Of a stretch of DNA of 64,000 nt, positions 21,708 through 34,275 are shown piece by piece. Origin of the DNA: Torymus aiolomorphi (lineage: Eukaryota > Arthropoda > Insecta > Hymenoptera > Torymidae). The number at the start of each line of letters is the position of its first letter. The first letter of the stretch is position 1. The stretch covers positions 88,430,128 through 88,494,127 of the forward strand of contig CM070875.1 in NCBI GenBank assembly GCA_036365515.1. The letters run 5' to 3'. Made by a program: the position numbers and the translations under genes. Below the pieces are notes generated by a model. The model saw only the letters and a list, made by a program, of their open reading frames with translations, ran no database searches and was not told the origin of the DNA.

Positions 21708-22833
21708 TAATATTGAAATGGCGTAAATTTATGAGAGGTGATGCGTACTTTATAACGAATATTGGAGTGCCATAGATAACACGCATCATTATATTAATTG
21801 TACTTTCTTTATCACGAAGAGATGGAACGTTTTCAAGTAGGCAATAACTCATACTTCCTTCAGCGAAAACTCCAGGATGCAAACACCAGTTGCAGCCATA
21901 ATAACCATTAAATTGTTTTACGCCTTGCATACAGGCTCGAGCCACACAGTCTACAGACCACTCAAGTAAGTACGGTTTTATTAATTGATCTTGACCTTTT
22001 ATGGTACAGCATATACCACTTTCTGTTAAATTATTCATAAAATTCACAAATTGTTCTAAAAATAAACTCATGTTTGGTTTAACTTTATTGAACCATAAGC
22101 CACAAAGTACTAAATTTTTCAATCTATCTTGAGCAGGAATTTCATTGATCATTAAAAACATTGGCCAAATACTATATTGAGAACATTTGAATTTTTGTGC
22201 TCCATCAGCGTTAAATGTCAAACTCACATAACTGTGTTTCTCACTACCTGATAAAGATTCCACAAATTCACGATACAATTTGTCATCATAAATGTCTCCG
22301 ATATGAACTTCAGAGTGAATCCTTCGATTTACTATGTTATCATAGAAATCTTCATGAATTTTTAATAAATCTGATATTTCTTCTGATGGATCAATTGTAA
22401 TGAAATAATTTTCATTGCTTGCAGTCGATACAATTAATTTCTGGTTACACGTCGGACAATTTTGTACTTGTTGTAACTCACTAAATTCACCTACGTAAGC
22501 CGAGCATTCATGGAAAACGGCATGAATTTGAGCATCGTCTTTTTTATTCAATATTTTATCTAAAAAATATTGAGTATTAGGTAATACTGGTTCAACAAAC
22601 ATTGTATTAATTAATTGACATAAATTTGTTAATGCTGTTATAGGTAAACTATTGGCTACACTAAATTGTAAAATGAGCAGTGTCAATTCTCCAACGCTGA
22701 TATTTACTAGACTATCTATTTTTTTATGAAATTCTTCACTCTTCATGAAATCATAAATATTTCCGTCATTTCTTGTTTCTTTAAAATTAAATTCTTCTTC
22801 ATAGTTATCATTTAAATTACAAAATTGACCCAT
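21708..22833 (-). pseudogene. tnp2-like (CACTA/EnSpm-type) transposase, N-terminal part
   Basis: The frame starts with Met at 22833 and is open for about 375 residues until it meets the gypsy element. Family features include the SVGELTLLILQFSVANSL-type segment and a zinc-ribbon-like NCPTCNQKL. The arthropod tnp2-type core follows with SLTFNADGAQKFKCSQYSIW, LMINEIPAQDRLKNL and GLWFNKVKPNMSLFLEQF, then a Cys-containing YYGCNWCLHPG. The first catalytic Asp of this group is expected in the FNADG segment. The C-terminal part is absent. A degenerate second copy lies at 25240-25755. The superfamily assignment rests on the characteristic segment order and I am fairly sure of it. Confidence 0.8.
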
Positions 22834-23566
22834 ATTTACAGCAGTATAATCGTATAATCATCCTGTTAGTAGAATTAAAATTTCTTATTAAAATATTTAA
22901 CTTAAATTACGTACATATAAAAATGTGCAGCTTACATTATTTTTTAAATTTGGGCTTATAATGAACAAATTAGTCACATTTGTTATATCGTCAACATATT
23001 CATCTTCTGTACGATAAACCTAAAAGCAATGAACAATTTTTAAATGAATAATACCACCTAAGTGCTCGAAGTTGTTAGTGATAAAAACAATCACATCATA
23101 GCCATCATAATATGCTCATATATATATATATCATAACTATGGGAATTAGTATATTTGAAGAGATATCAACGTATAGATCGGTACTTTTGAAGAGATGTCG
23201 GCATTTTGAAGAGACTCCTCAAATTTCTCAAAGCAAGAATCGCGACTTTTGAGAAGAAATCTATACCCCCTTTTCCCAGAGTCGGTAACCTGAGGGTCAT
23301 TATTTCTTTAGTCGCATTGTCCAAACTCTGAGCGAAAGGTTCACATCTCCTCAAAAGTACCAATTTACAAAGATACATATATATATATATATATATACGA
23401 GTTCAGTTGTACATGTTGTTACATGAATATATAAGAATATTATTTGATCGACGTACATTTATTTATTTATTTATCAAAGTAATAAATAGTAATACATGTT
23501 TTTGTTAATTTCAATATACACTTAATGTGTCTGAAGCAACAAACATCTTATATAGGTAGTCATAAC
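22834..23566. other. AT-rich non-coding stretch
   Basis: No gene seen. A CTTTTGAAGAGATNTC-type phrase recurs near 23152 and 23187, and a short TA run lies near 23380. Positions 23559-23566 (GTCATAAC) are the left target-site duplication of the next element. Confidence 0.5.
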
Positions 23567-24608
23567 CAGCGCCGCCACACCAAGTAAAGGGGCCTGGGAC
23601 AACTTTTACGGGGGCCCCTTGTAAGGCGAGAAAAAAACCCAAAATTTCAGCATTTTTACTTTATAAGCAAGATGTTCCATGAAAAAGCGCACATAATTTA
23701 ATTCAAATGATTTCTGTGTGAATAAAAAAGTCTAGTAGACGTGCAACAATAAGCAAGACAATTATTAAAACAATTTTTAAACCCAAGTGGTTGGGGGATA
23801 GGAGGTCCACGCATATTAGGGAATTACGTAAACGTGCAACAATAAGCGAGACTATTATTTAAATAATTTTTAAACCAAAGTGGCCGGAGGACGCGAGGAC
23901 CACGCATATAAGAGGATCATGAAGACATGAAACAGTAAGCAAAACGATTATTTAAATAATTTTTAAGCCCAAGTAGCCGGGGGACACGAGTTCCACGAAT
24001 ATGAAGAAGTCATGAAGACATGAAACAATAAATAAAATAATTATTTAAATAACTTTTAATCCCATGTAGCTGGGGCCGCGAGGTCCACGCATATAAGGAA
24101 GTCAACATATAGAGGTTAAAAATTTTTGAAATAAAAGTCTTGCTTACGTCGCACGTCTACGTAACTTCGTTATATGGGTGGAACTCGCGTCCCCCGGCTA
24201 CTGGGGTTTAAAAATTGTTTAAATAATCGGTTTGCTTTTTTTTCATGTCTACATAACTCCCTTACAAGCGTGGACCTCAATCCCCCGCCTACTTGTGCTT
24301 CAAAATTGTTTAAATAATCGTTTTGCTTATTTCTTCATGTCTATACATGACTCCCTTACATGCGTGGACCTCATATCCCCCGCCTACTTTGGTTTAATAG
24401 TTGTTTAAATAATTTTCTTGCTTATTGTTGCACGTCTACGTAATTCCCTAATATGCGCGGACCTCATATCCCCCGGCTACTTGGGTTTAAAAAATTATTT
24501 TTAAAATAATATGCTTCGGGCTCCTTGGGGGCCCTTACCTATCGTGGGGCCTGGGGCAATTTGTCCCATTTACCCCCCCCCCCCCCCCCCCCCCTAGTGG
24601 CGGCGCTG
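23567..24608. mobile_element. Non-autonomous hAT-type foldback element with 8-bp TSD
   Basis: The ends are perfect 12-bp inverted repeats, CAGCGCCGCCAC and GTGGCGGCGCTG, flanked by an exact 8-bp duplication GTCATAAC at 23559-23566 and 24609-24616. An 8-bp TSD with a CAG...CTG terminus is the hAT signature. Inside, the left half carries four roughly 93-bp units (near 23783, 23874, 23968 and 24060; phrases like GGGGGACACGAGTTCCACG). The right half carries four more in reverse orientation (near 24178, 24270, 24363 and 24457). A C homopolymer of about 20 lies at 24573-24594. There is no open frame, so it depends on a transposase elsewhere. Confidence 0.9.
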
Positions 24609-24616
24609 GTCATAAC

Positions 24617-25235
24617 TACCTATACATAGGTCATGTAATAACATTTACAAACTAACTTGATTGGAAGACATTGCTCTGTATTAAGCGGATGCCTTACTCA
24701 CATAGGTTGTACACAATTACCAACATTCACTGATTTTTCAAATTAATTTTTTTATATTATTTTTTCTCTTAGTTGATTGAGCAATATAAAAAATCAAATA
24801 CAGAAATCTGTAAATGAGTAAGACCTCCCCTTAAAATGATGTTGAAGTTAGCGGCTCAGATTTGGTTTAGTTTATTAATTGTATTTTATTTATTACTGTA
24901 ATTTTAATAACAGGCACAATCAAATAATATCTCAAGCGTATGTCATGAAAATATTGGAGACAAATCACATGGACCACAAATTCATTATAAGATTGTTTAG
25001 TTAATTTGTCAGTATATAATTTAAAACATAAGTATAAAACAAATTTTTTTTATATTATTTCTTTATTCCACGGTTACTTTTGTATTCATATAATTTTTTT
25101 TGACGTTATCATACTCAAAGAAGTTTAAAAAATTAAATAATGTAAAATAATTTTCAAAAAATAACTTGTATTTAATATTTATAAATATTTTTAGTAATAA
25201 TAACATAATAAATCAATATTTACACGGCACAGACT
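24617..25235. other. AT-rich non-coding stretch
   Basis: No coding signal or element end that I can support. The sequence leads into the tnp2-like relic at about 25240. Confidence 0.5.
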
Positions 25236-25239
25236 GATA

Positions 25240-25755
25240 TGAAAGACATAATTGGATCGATGATGTTAGTGAAGCTGTAAGCGAAGATGCTATTCTAGAC
25301 AGTAATAGATTAGATTGTAATCCTAAGAATTTACAAGAATTTATTCAGAACAAAGATTTCCTTTGCCCAATGACAATACTATTAGACATAACTAAGGAAG
25401 AACTGTTTCTGATCGGTAATGATAAATTGGTAACTTGTGGAATCTGGTTCAACAGAAAAACCAGATATGACAGTATTTTTTGACAAATTTGTTGATCTTA
25501 TCAATAATGTAAACAGAACAAGGTATTCCGTGCATCATTAAACGCGAAGAACGTCTTATGAAGTTATATGTCCTTTCATGCTGCGTGGACACTAGAGCAC
25601 GAACTCCAATGTACGAAATGAAGCAATTTAATGGCACATACATAATTGGTATCTTCATCCAGAAAAATATGTGGAGGGAAGTATGAAGTACCCTACTATA
25701 GATAAAATACCAGACAATTGAAAACACGAAGATATAAATAAAAATAAGTAAATAA
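25240..25755 (+). pseudogene. tnp2-like transposase relic (second copy)
   Basis: Read across frames, the plus strand encodes pieces that match the transposase at 21708-22833 in order. These are a VTCGIWFNRK segment near 25431, an FFDKFVDLINNVN-type segment near 25475, a CIIKREERLMKLYVLSCCVD-type segment near 25530, a YEMKQFNGTY segment near 25613, and HPEKYVEGSMKYP near 25657. Several frameshifts and stops separate them, so it is older than the first copy. It stops where the non-LTR element begins at about 25760. The minus-strand open frames over this region are shadows. Confidence 0.75.
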
Positions 25756-25762
25756 AATTTTA

Positions 25763-26790
25763 AGCAGAAGTATGTTACAGCCAAATAATCCAAACGAATC
25801 TAACATACGCTTAAAGAGAAGCTCCATATTTATTAGACCAACGAACACACTAGAAATTAGAAATATTATAAACAATCTAAAGGACAAAACTGGAGGTGTT
25901 GATGGAATATGCACCAAGGAAATTAAATCAATATCTGACCATATACTGCGACCACTAGATTATATTTTTAACTTGTGTATAGAAAAATCAATTTGGCCAG
26001 ACTCCTTGAAGAGAGCAGAGGTAGTACCCATATTTAAAGCAGGCAGCAAACAATCCCCTAATAATTATAAACCCATTTCCTTAATATCTAATATTGCGAA
26101 AATATTTGAAAAAATCATTTACAACAGATTACATAATTTTTTAATGAAACAGAAGATATTATCTAAAAACCAATTTGGCTTTAGAAAAAATAAAGGCATT
26201 AAAGATGCATTAGTATATATAACCACTATTATATATAATAACCTCAACAAAATCAAGCCGACAATAGCTACATTCATTGCTTTTTCTGACCTTGCTAAGA
26301 ATTTCGATACTGTAGACCACACTATTCTTTTACAAAAAATAAGCGATTACGGAATAAAAGGAAGTGCTTTTGACCTGATTAAAAACTATTTATCCAATCG
26401 CAAACAAAAAGTTAGAATAAATAAAACAATAAGCAGAGATTGTAATATAACTGGTGTTCCTCAAGGAACGATATTAGGACCTCTATTATTTCTACCGTAC
26501 ATTAATGACCTATTAGACAGTATGCCCACAGACACATTGATCTCATATGTAGATGACACATCATTCTATCAACAGAAAACTCATGGACACTAGCAGAAAA
26601 CTCCATGAACAATTATTTAAAGCGCGTGGCCAACTGGTTAGCATACAACAAACTATCACTAAACGTAGTTAAAACAGTATAGATAACTTTTGGTAACTAC
26701 CGTGATAATGTTTCTAATAACATCCACCTTAGAATAGATAACAGAGTACTAAAAAGGGTTGAACATTGCAAATACCTTGGGATAAATATT
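25763..26790 (+). pseudogene. Non-LTR retrotransposon reverse transcriptase, upstream part
   Basis: This is the RT of a Jockey-like non-LTR retrotransposon, which copies its RNA at a nicked target. In order: PNNYKPISLISNIAKIFEKI, NQFGFRKNKGIKDAL, DLAKNFDTVDHTILL (first catalytic Asp), GVPQGTILGPLLFL, and the catalytic SYVDDTSFY near 26545. After 26593 the similarity continues in another frame (NNYLKRVANWLAYNKLSLNV), with a TAG near 26680, and ends at EHCKYLGINIK, where an unrelated 5.6-kb block begins. The endonuclease domain is missing (5' truncation at about 25763, typical of such elements). The rest of the gene lies at 32398. Confidence 0.92.
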
Positions 26791-26860
26791 AAAGGGGGCG
26801 GCAGCGCCCTGCTTGGCGAGTTATAAGGAACGAAGTAACGGACGAGCGAGCGGGGCAAAG
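26791..26860 (-). repeat. GC-rich hairpin end motif at the insertion boundary
   Basis: On plus: a GGGCGGCAGCGCCC hairpin, then GGACGAGCGAGCGGGG. This is a relative of the GACGAGCGGAGCGAG motifs at 3515, 5559, 10007 and 14132. It sits exactly at the left edge of the block that splits the reverse transcriptase. The terminal bases (CCCCCTTTAA on minus) do not fit CTRR, so assignment as a Helitron end is weak here. Confidence 0.4.
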
Positions 26861-27229
26861 GCGCACCCTTTATTCTTTGGGTTTGGGTCTCTAACCTTAC
26901 TTTTTTTTCATAATATTTCGCTCATTATTTTTTAAATACGTAGATACCGCGCATTAGGTACTTTATTAGAAAGCATTTTTTATTTACTTTCTACCTGTAA
27001 AGTTTGATGATGAAAGATGCTGTCGTACTGAAGCTGTTCAGCTATAAAGTTTTCATCCCCGCGAAATGAAAATAATTTTTTCCTTCAGTCTCTAGTGACA
27101 ATTTTTTGCAGCCTGGGGGAAAATTTTTGTGGCTCCAGCTAATATCAAATCGTATCAGAAATATCTCCGTTATAGTTATAATTCTAGTATTAACTGCGTA
27201 CAAAGCGCGGCGCTACTGTGCTCGAACTA
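26861..27229. other. Non-coding spacer
   Basis: No gene or repeat partner found within the window. It separates the GC-rich motif from the large palindrome. Confidence 0.4.
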
Positions 27230-30210
27230 GATGATTAGTCCAGACAAACTAGCATTTTTCATTACCATAATTGTAAACAGCAATGTCCAGCGGATTCTTA
27301 TAGGTTTCCATAGTAGAAACATAATGTATATAAGTGCAATTAGAGAATAGTGAAATTTCATTGTTTAAACAATGCTCAAAGTTGAAAAAAACGGTTTTTT
27401 GCTTATATATTTGCAACTATTGATCTGACAGACAAAAGTCCTAATTGAAAGTTGTAGATATTAAAAAGATCTATCGAGTAAGCCGCTTACCGAAACTATA
27501 TGTTAAATAGTTCATTAGTTATTGCAAATAAACCGTCTAAAATCGCTGTTTTCTAAATTATCAATAAAAAATTCAGATTTTGTCATTGAGGCTCGAAAAG
27601 TACTTGTAAAGGTAGATCTTACCCACCTTTATTACCAGCCATTAAGCCGAATCTGAAAAATTATTTTTGAAGGCTGTACGTTATTAATTAACTAAAAAAT
27701 TTTTTTTTTTTGGCAGGAATTTCTACGTTTTTGAGCAGTCGTACAGAAGTCTGGAAGGGCTCATTTTAATCTCAAAGTGTCGTACTTTCACGTCCAAAAA
27801 AGACCTAAGCGATTAAACAATTAAAAGTTGCTTAAAAAACGCTTTAAAAAATGTACTCCAAAATATTCATAAACAATAGGCTTTCACGGTCAGACTATTA
27901 TAGTTAGAAACTTCTCGACTTGATATTCGTAAATTAGGCATTTTTAAAGAAATTTTAAGACCTGAATGGTTCCTCTAGCATAATTAGAAGCTGAGATAGT
28001 CTTTTTTTATTTAAAATCACTGCGGCCTTATTTTTAAACATTAAGGAACGAAAATTGGCGCTTTGCTAAGCTCGATAGTTGTTCTAATAGTAAATAAATT
28101 TTGAATGTTATTTATTTACAACCTCATGCATGGTTGATTGATAAAGACAAATGTTTTTACAGCCGTGAGCCACTCGCAGCAACGGAACGCGCGCGGCGGC
28201 TGCTTGGCGGCTGGCGCGCATGCGCGCTACGACTCCACGCGCAAACTTCGCACGCTTACACTCGAAGACTATACATTTTCTCGGCTTCTACTAATCAGAA
28301 TTTTATTATTTTTTATTTTTTGAACATACATCTGTGAGTGCTTTAATTAATATATTAATTTCATTCATAATGTCAATTAATATATTATTTGAATGCAATA
28401 ATAAGGTCGCAGAGCAGTAAAATAACATGAATTTTTTAGATATTAGAGTCTTACTTGCAATTATGAATTTCTTATTATTATTAGAATTAATTATTTCATG
28501 AAACAAATTAAACCAATACTATGTAATAATAATAATCGTATTATTCTTTCTTATTTTAATTTACTGTGTAAACTACTGTTAATTATTTATGTGTATAATT
28601 ATTCGAAAATTTACTTAGAGTATATTTTGAATGAATAGTATTTGATTTGAATAGTACTACAATATTGCCATTTAAAATAAATGTCATTAGTTAAGAACCC
28701 TAATTACAGTAAATTTCTGAAGAACCGAAATTTTTGTATTATTTTAAAATATAATTTATTGTGGGAAAACCCTGTACAAATTAAGACTCAGATAGTTAGA
28801 CAGATATTATTTTGAAGTATACTTTATTGGGGGGAAAACGTGTACAAATTACATAGTACATTAAAATAAGAAAGAATAATACGATTATTATTATTACATA
28901 GTATTGGTTTAATTTGTTTCATGAAATAATTAATTATAATAATAATAAGAAATTTATAATTGCAAGTAAGACTCTAATATCTAAAAAAATTCATGTCATT
29001 TTACTGCTTTGCGACCTTATTATTGCATTCAAATAATATATTAATTGACATTATGAATGAAATTAATATATTAATTAACGCACTCACAGATGTATGCTCA
29101 AAAAATAAAAAATAAGAAAATTCTGATTAGTAGAATCCGAGAAAATGTATAGTCTTCGAGTGTAAGCGTGCGATGTTCGCGCGCGGAGTCGAAGCGCGCA
29201 TGCGCGCCAGCCGCCAAGCAGCCGCCGCGCGCGTTGCATTGCTGCGAGCGGTTCACGGCTGTAAAAATGTTTGTCTTTATCAATCAGCCATGCATGAGGT
29301 TGTAAATAAATAACATTCAAAATTTGTTTACTATTGGAACAACTGTCGAGCTTAGCAAAGCCTTAGCAGTTTTCGTTCCTTAATGTTTAAAAATAAGGCC
29401 GCAGTGATTTTAAATAAAAAAAGACTATCTCAGCTTCTATTTATGCTAGAGCAACCATTCAGGTCTTAAAATTTCTTTAAAATGCCTACTTTGCGAATAT
29501 CAAGTCGAGAAGTTTCTAACTATAATAGTCTGACCGTGAAAGCCTATTGTTTATGAATATTTTGGAGTACATTTTTTAAAGCATTTTTTAAGCAACTTTA
29601 TTTGTTTAATCGCTTAGGTCTTTTTTGGACGTGAAAGTACGAATCTTTAAGATTAAAATGAGACCTCCCAGACTTCTGTACGACTTCTCAAAAACGTAGA
29701 AATGCCTGTCAAAAAAAAGAAATTTTTTATTAATTAATAACGTACAGCCTTCAAAAATAATTTTTCAGATTCAGCTTAATGGCTGGTAATAAAGGTGGGT
29801 AAGATCTACCTTTACAAGTACTTTTCGAGCCTCAATGACAAAATCCGAATTTTTTATTGATAATTTAAAAAACAGCGATTATAGACGGTTTATTTGCAAT
29901 AACTAATGAACTAATTAACATATAATTTCGGTAAGCGGCTTACTCGATAGATCTTTTTAATATCTACAACTTTCAATTAGGACTTTTGTCTGTCAGATCA
30001 ATAGTTGTACATATATATAAGCAAAAAACCGTTTTTTTCAACTTTGAGCATTGTTTATTCAATGAAATTTCCCTATTTTCTAATTGCACTTATATACATT
30101 ATGTTTCTACTATCGAAACCTATAACAATCCGCTGAGACATTGCTGTTTACAATTATGGTAAGATTTTGCCCCTTTTCGAGCTAGTTTTCCTGGACTAGA
30201 TGTCATGCGG
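27230..30210. repeat. 3-kb palindrome (inverted repeat, arms about 1.3 kb)
   Basis: The left arm (about 27238-28562) and right arm (about 28858-30205) are reverse complements over their full length. Examples are AACAGCAATGTC near 27277, answered near 30145, and AGGTAGATCTTACCCACCTT near 27610, answered near 29800. The spacer of about 300 bp contains a direct repeat (GGGAAAACCCTGTACAAATT and GGGGAAAACGTGTACAAATT). Each arm has a CpG-rich core (GCATGCGCGC) at about 28190-28240 and 29180-29235. Similar peptides predicted from both arms are by-products of the inversion, not genes. Confidence 0.93.
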
Positions 30211-30454
30211 AGAGACGTGAGTGAAGACTTAGAGGACTTGGAGAGTTACATACATATACATACAGTTATCTACTATATTGATGTCTAACCCCTACTATAT
30301 ATGTATAAAAAATATATACATTGACAGTAGAAAGCAGAGATCAAGATGTATTTTTATTTTTTTAAGTACTGTCAGATCAGATCTTAGAAGTTGAGTCTAT
30401 CCCAACTATACGGCTACTACAATACAAGAGTTGAGATAAGTATAATTTTCAATT

Positions 30455-32130
30455 AAGTTGTCACAAAGACATTATCTCTCATAATGTAGGCTAAGCGAGA
30501 AGCTCCAAAACCTATTTCATTCATCGTAAAAGATTTTCAATGTTTTATGTTTGCAACATGACCAGTCGGGTGAAGGTTTTTCTTGAGAAAAAGTGTATAT
30601 TCTTTGTATAAATGGTTTATAGTTATGATTTGAAAAGTATCAAACATAAAAATTTTCTAATTTTAATTATTTTAAAAAACAAGTTATTTCACAATGCCAT
30701 TTCACAATAAATTTTTATATTTTCTCACTTTTCCAATCATAACTATAAACAATTTTATGAAGAATATAAACTTTGTCTCAAGAAAAATCTTCACCTGACT
30801 GGTCATGTTGCATAAATAAAACATTGAAAATCCTTTACGATGAATGAAATAGGTTTTGGACCTTTTCGCTTAACTTATATTATGAGAGATAATGTCTTTG
30901 TGACAAATTACTTGAAAATAATTCTAAATATTTTCTTCTTTTATAAATGGGATATTTGATGTATAATCAAAAACTGTTATATTCCTCTAACTTGTTAGCC
31001 TTACTATTTGAGGTAAATATATATAATACACTATTCAAGAATGGAAGCAAAGTCGTTTACTAAACTCATCTTACAGTCTCCTTATATTTAATTTATAGTT
31101 CTGGTTCAGAAAGTTGTACTTGAATAAAATATTTCAAGTAAGTCATTTGTTAAATGGTAAAAGCTTTACGAGATATGAGAAAAAGTAAAATTAACAAATT
31201 TTACTTTTGGAACTTTTGAAATCATAACTATAAACCATTTATACAAAGAATATAAACTTTGTCTCAAGGAAAGCCTTCACGAACCGACTGGTCATGTTGC
31301 AAAAATAAAACATTGAAAATCCTTTATTATGAATGAAATAGGTTTTGGAGCTTCTCACTTAACTTATATTATGGAAGATAATGTCTTTAATAACTAATGT
31401 AAAATTTGTTAATTTTACTTTTCCTCATATCTGGTAAAGCTTTTACCATTTAACAAATGACTTACTTGAAATAATTTATTCAAGTACAACCGTCTGAACC
31501 AGAACTATAAATTAAATACAAGGAGACTGTAAGCTGAATTTAGCAAAAAGGACATTGTTTCCATTTTTGAATAGTGTATTATATATATTTACCAAACAGT
31601 AATGCTAACAAGTTAGAGGATTATAACAGTTTTTGATTTTACATCAAATAACCCCTTTATAAAAGAAGAAAATATTTAGAATTATTTTACAGTAATTTGT
31701 GACAAAGACATTACCTCTCATAATATAAGCTAAGCGAGAAGCTCCAAAATCTATTTCATTCATCGTAAAGGATTTTCAATTCTTTATGTTTGCAACATGA
31801 CCAGTCGGGTGATTCTTGAGAGAAAGTTTATATTCTTTGTATAAATGATTTATAGTTATGATTTGAGAAGTATCAAACATAAAAAATTTCTAATTTTAAT
31901 TATTTTAAAAAACAAGTTATTTCACAATGCCATTTTACAATAAATTTTTATATTTTCTAACTTTTCAAATCGTAACTATAAACCATTTAAACAAAGAATA
32001 TAAACTTTGTCTCAAGAAAAACCTTATCACCCAACTGGTCATATTGCAAACATAAAACATTGAAAATCCTTTACGTTAAATGAAATAGGTTTTGGAGCTT
32101 CTCACTTAGCTTACATTATGAGAGATAATG
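30455..32130. repeat. Nested inverted-repeat cluster built from five copies of a 170-bp unit
   Basis: A unit containing AAGCGAGAAGCTCCAAAA, TTCATTCATCG and CAACATGACCAGTCGGGTGA occurs forward at about 30460 and 31690 and reversed at about 30735, 31225 and 31970. Segments 30905-31200 and 31400-31700 are also mutually inverted (CAAATGACTTACTTGAAATA in the right copy). The overall order is A-B-unit-B'-A, symmetric about 31300. No coding capacity is seen. The structure resembles a foldback element or a palindromic amplification. Confidence 0.87.
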
Positions 32131-32135
32131 TCAAA

Positions 32136-32352
<217 letters not shown>

Positions 32353-32397
32353 TTACAAATACACTTATACTCGCCAAAGTTTTAGTTTTTTAAAAAA

Positions 32398-33270
32398 TTG
32401 TTTGAGGGAGTTGACTTTAATATGAGATTGAAAATACACATTGATTACATTATAAACAAAACCAAATATCTATTATTTGTCTTCTCAAAATTTTCACGTT
32501 TTCTAAAAACTGATACGTTAATAATGTTATACTATGCTTTATTTCACAGCATAGCAACATATGGAATTTTAGCTTGGGCAGGAGCATATGATAATAATTT
32601 AAGCCGCTTACAAAGATTACAATATAGACTGCTTAAATTTGCCAGCAAAAATACTTTCCAAATAAGCAATTACCAACTTAACCTGAAACAAACTTTTGCC
32701 AACGAGGCAATCGTATACCAATATGCCAATTTAAGAGATACTCGCAAAAATAGAAAGACTAACACCAGAAAGAAAATATTTCCATACCAGAAATAACCAA
32801 TAGCATTGTCACAAAAATAGTTATATAGTATAGCCTTAAGAATATTTAACGAATCACCTAATAATCTGAAAGAGTTATTAGCTTGTAAGTAAACCATAAA
32901 AATAAGACTCAAAAATTGGATTAAGTAAACTTATGGATAAGTTTATAAATAAGTAAACTTATTTAATTATAGATCATTTTAATGCAAATTATAAATAATA
33001 AAAAAAAATATATATCACATGTTACATTTTTCTTATCTATAATCATTGTTACTATTTCAGATTGTTTTAAATACCGTTATTTACTGTAAATGTATTACGA
33101 CACCTTTTAGATTTAAGATTAGTTTTTAAGTTATACCAGGCCTACACACAGGGAAACATTTTGTTCCCCTCTCTAGGAGTTACTCTATATCCTACATAAA
33201 GTAGGAAGTTACGATGTAATCTTTTACTGGTTAAATAAATAAATAAAATAAAAATAAAATAAAATTCAAC
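32398..33270 (+). pseudogene. Non-LTR retrotransposon RT C-terminus, 3' UTR and TAAA tail
   Basis: From 32398 the frame continues the RT thumb and C-terminal region (MRLKIHIDYIINKTKYLL, LIMLYYALFHSIATYGILAW, LSRLQRLQYRLLKFASK). It becomes frameshifted after about 32800, where a NPNNLKELLACK-type end can still be traced. The 3' UTR ends near 33225 in GGTTAAATAAATAAATAAA followed by related A-rich units, a simple tail typical of Jockey-like elements. With 25763-26790 this gives a 5'-truncated element of roughly 1.9 kb plus the 5.6-kb insertion. Confidence 0.85.
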
Positions 33271-33730
33271 TATATACATATATAAATCTGACTTCATCCC
33301 CTTCAGTGTTATCAAATTTAGGCACTGCTGATTCTGATGGTTGCACCTGTACAATAATCATTTTTATTGATTTGTAAGAAGTGAAATTAACCTTTTTTGT
33401 TATTGTTTTATTATTTAATTTAATACCTACCATACTCATACCTGTTCCATTTCTTCATTTCCACGCTTTAACCTCCCCAAACTACGATTACTTATTGATT
33501 TGTCTTCTTTAGATTTTAAATATATTTTAAAACCCTTCATTTTAACTATCTTTTCTTTTCTAACTTAAAATCTAACTTAAAAAGATTATAAGTTTGAAAA
33601 TGTCGTTTGCTTAATAGTGTTATCATAGACAAAAGTTGTAGAAAGAACGTAGACTGGTAGAAATACTTCGAGTCATAGAAACATATGTGCGTCTACATTT
33701 GTGCGGTTAGATGCACTGGCCAATTACTAC
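33271..33730. other. AT-rich non-coding stretch
   Basis: Nothing recognised between the non-LTR tail and the next inverted repeat. Confidence 0.5.
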
Positions 33731-34275
33731 TTGACTTTAGGCTGCTATCCCATCCGTTCTGAAAAGTTAAAGGGAACGACAACGGATTTAGGCCCGCAAG
33801 AGCGAGAGAGAGGATTCTTCCGTGAATGTCTTTCTCGCTCTCACGGGCTTCAAGGCCTCGACATGAGAAAAGGAACAAAGAGGTACAAAGACACAGGGTG
33901 TATTCGATTTATAGGATTTGTCTTGTAATTAAGAAAATATCGCGGAAGAATGTGGGAACACCGTACCATTTCATGTAAACTCTAAAAATATAACCTTAAC
34001 TGCGAGGAATTCGGACTATCGAACGTACGGTGCCGTGACAAATCCTATAAATCGAACGCACCCACAGATACACGAATAACGTGAATTACTATATCAATAT
34101 ATATTAGGAACAGTGAGGAACAAGTCACTGTTCCTCGTATATATAGATATAGTAGCGCATGTTATTTGTGTATCTGTGTCTTTGTATATCTTTGTTCCTT
34201 TTCTCATGTCGAGGCCTTCAACCTTCAATGCGATCCATTTAATTTTTCAGAATGCATGGGATAGCACCCTTAGGC
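33731..34275. mobile_element. MITE-like inverted-repeat element, about 545 bp
   Basis: GGCTGCTATCCCATCCGTTC near 33740 is answered by GAATGCATGGGATAGCACCC near 34251. Further in, AGGCCTCGACATGAGAAAAG near 33852 is answered by CTTTTCTCATGTCGAGGCCT near 34199. A second pair matches ATAGGATTTGTC near 33911 to GACAAATCCTAT near 34037. It is non-autonomous and the TSD is unclear. The small open frames on both strands are arm sequence. Confidence 0.7.

Noticed and set aside
28101..29320. Two similar 78-residue proteins on opposite strands
   Set aside because: They lie in the two arms of the 3-kb palindrome and appear only because the arms are inverted copies; no conserved family is seen.
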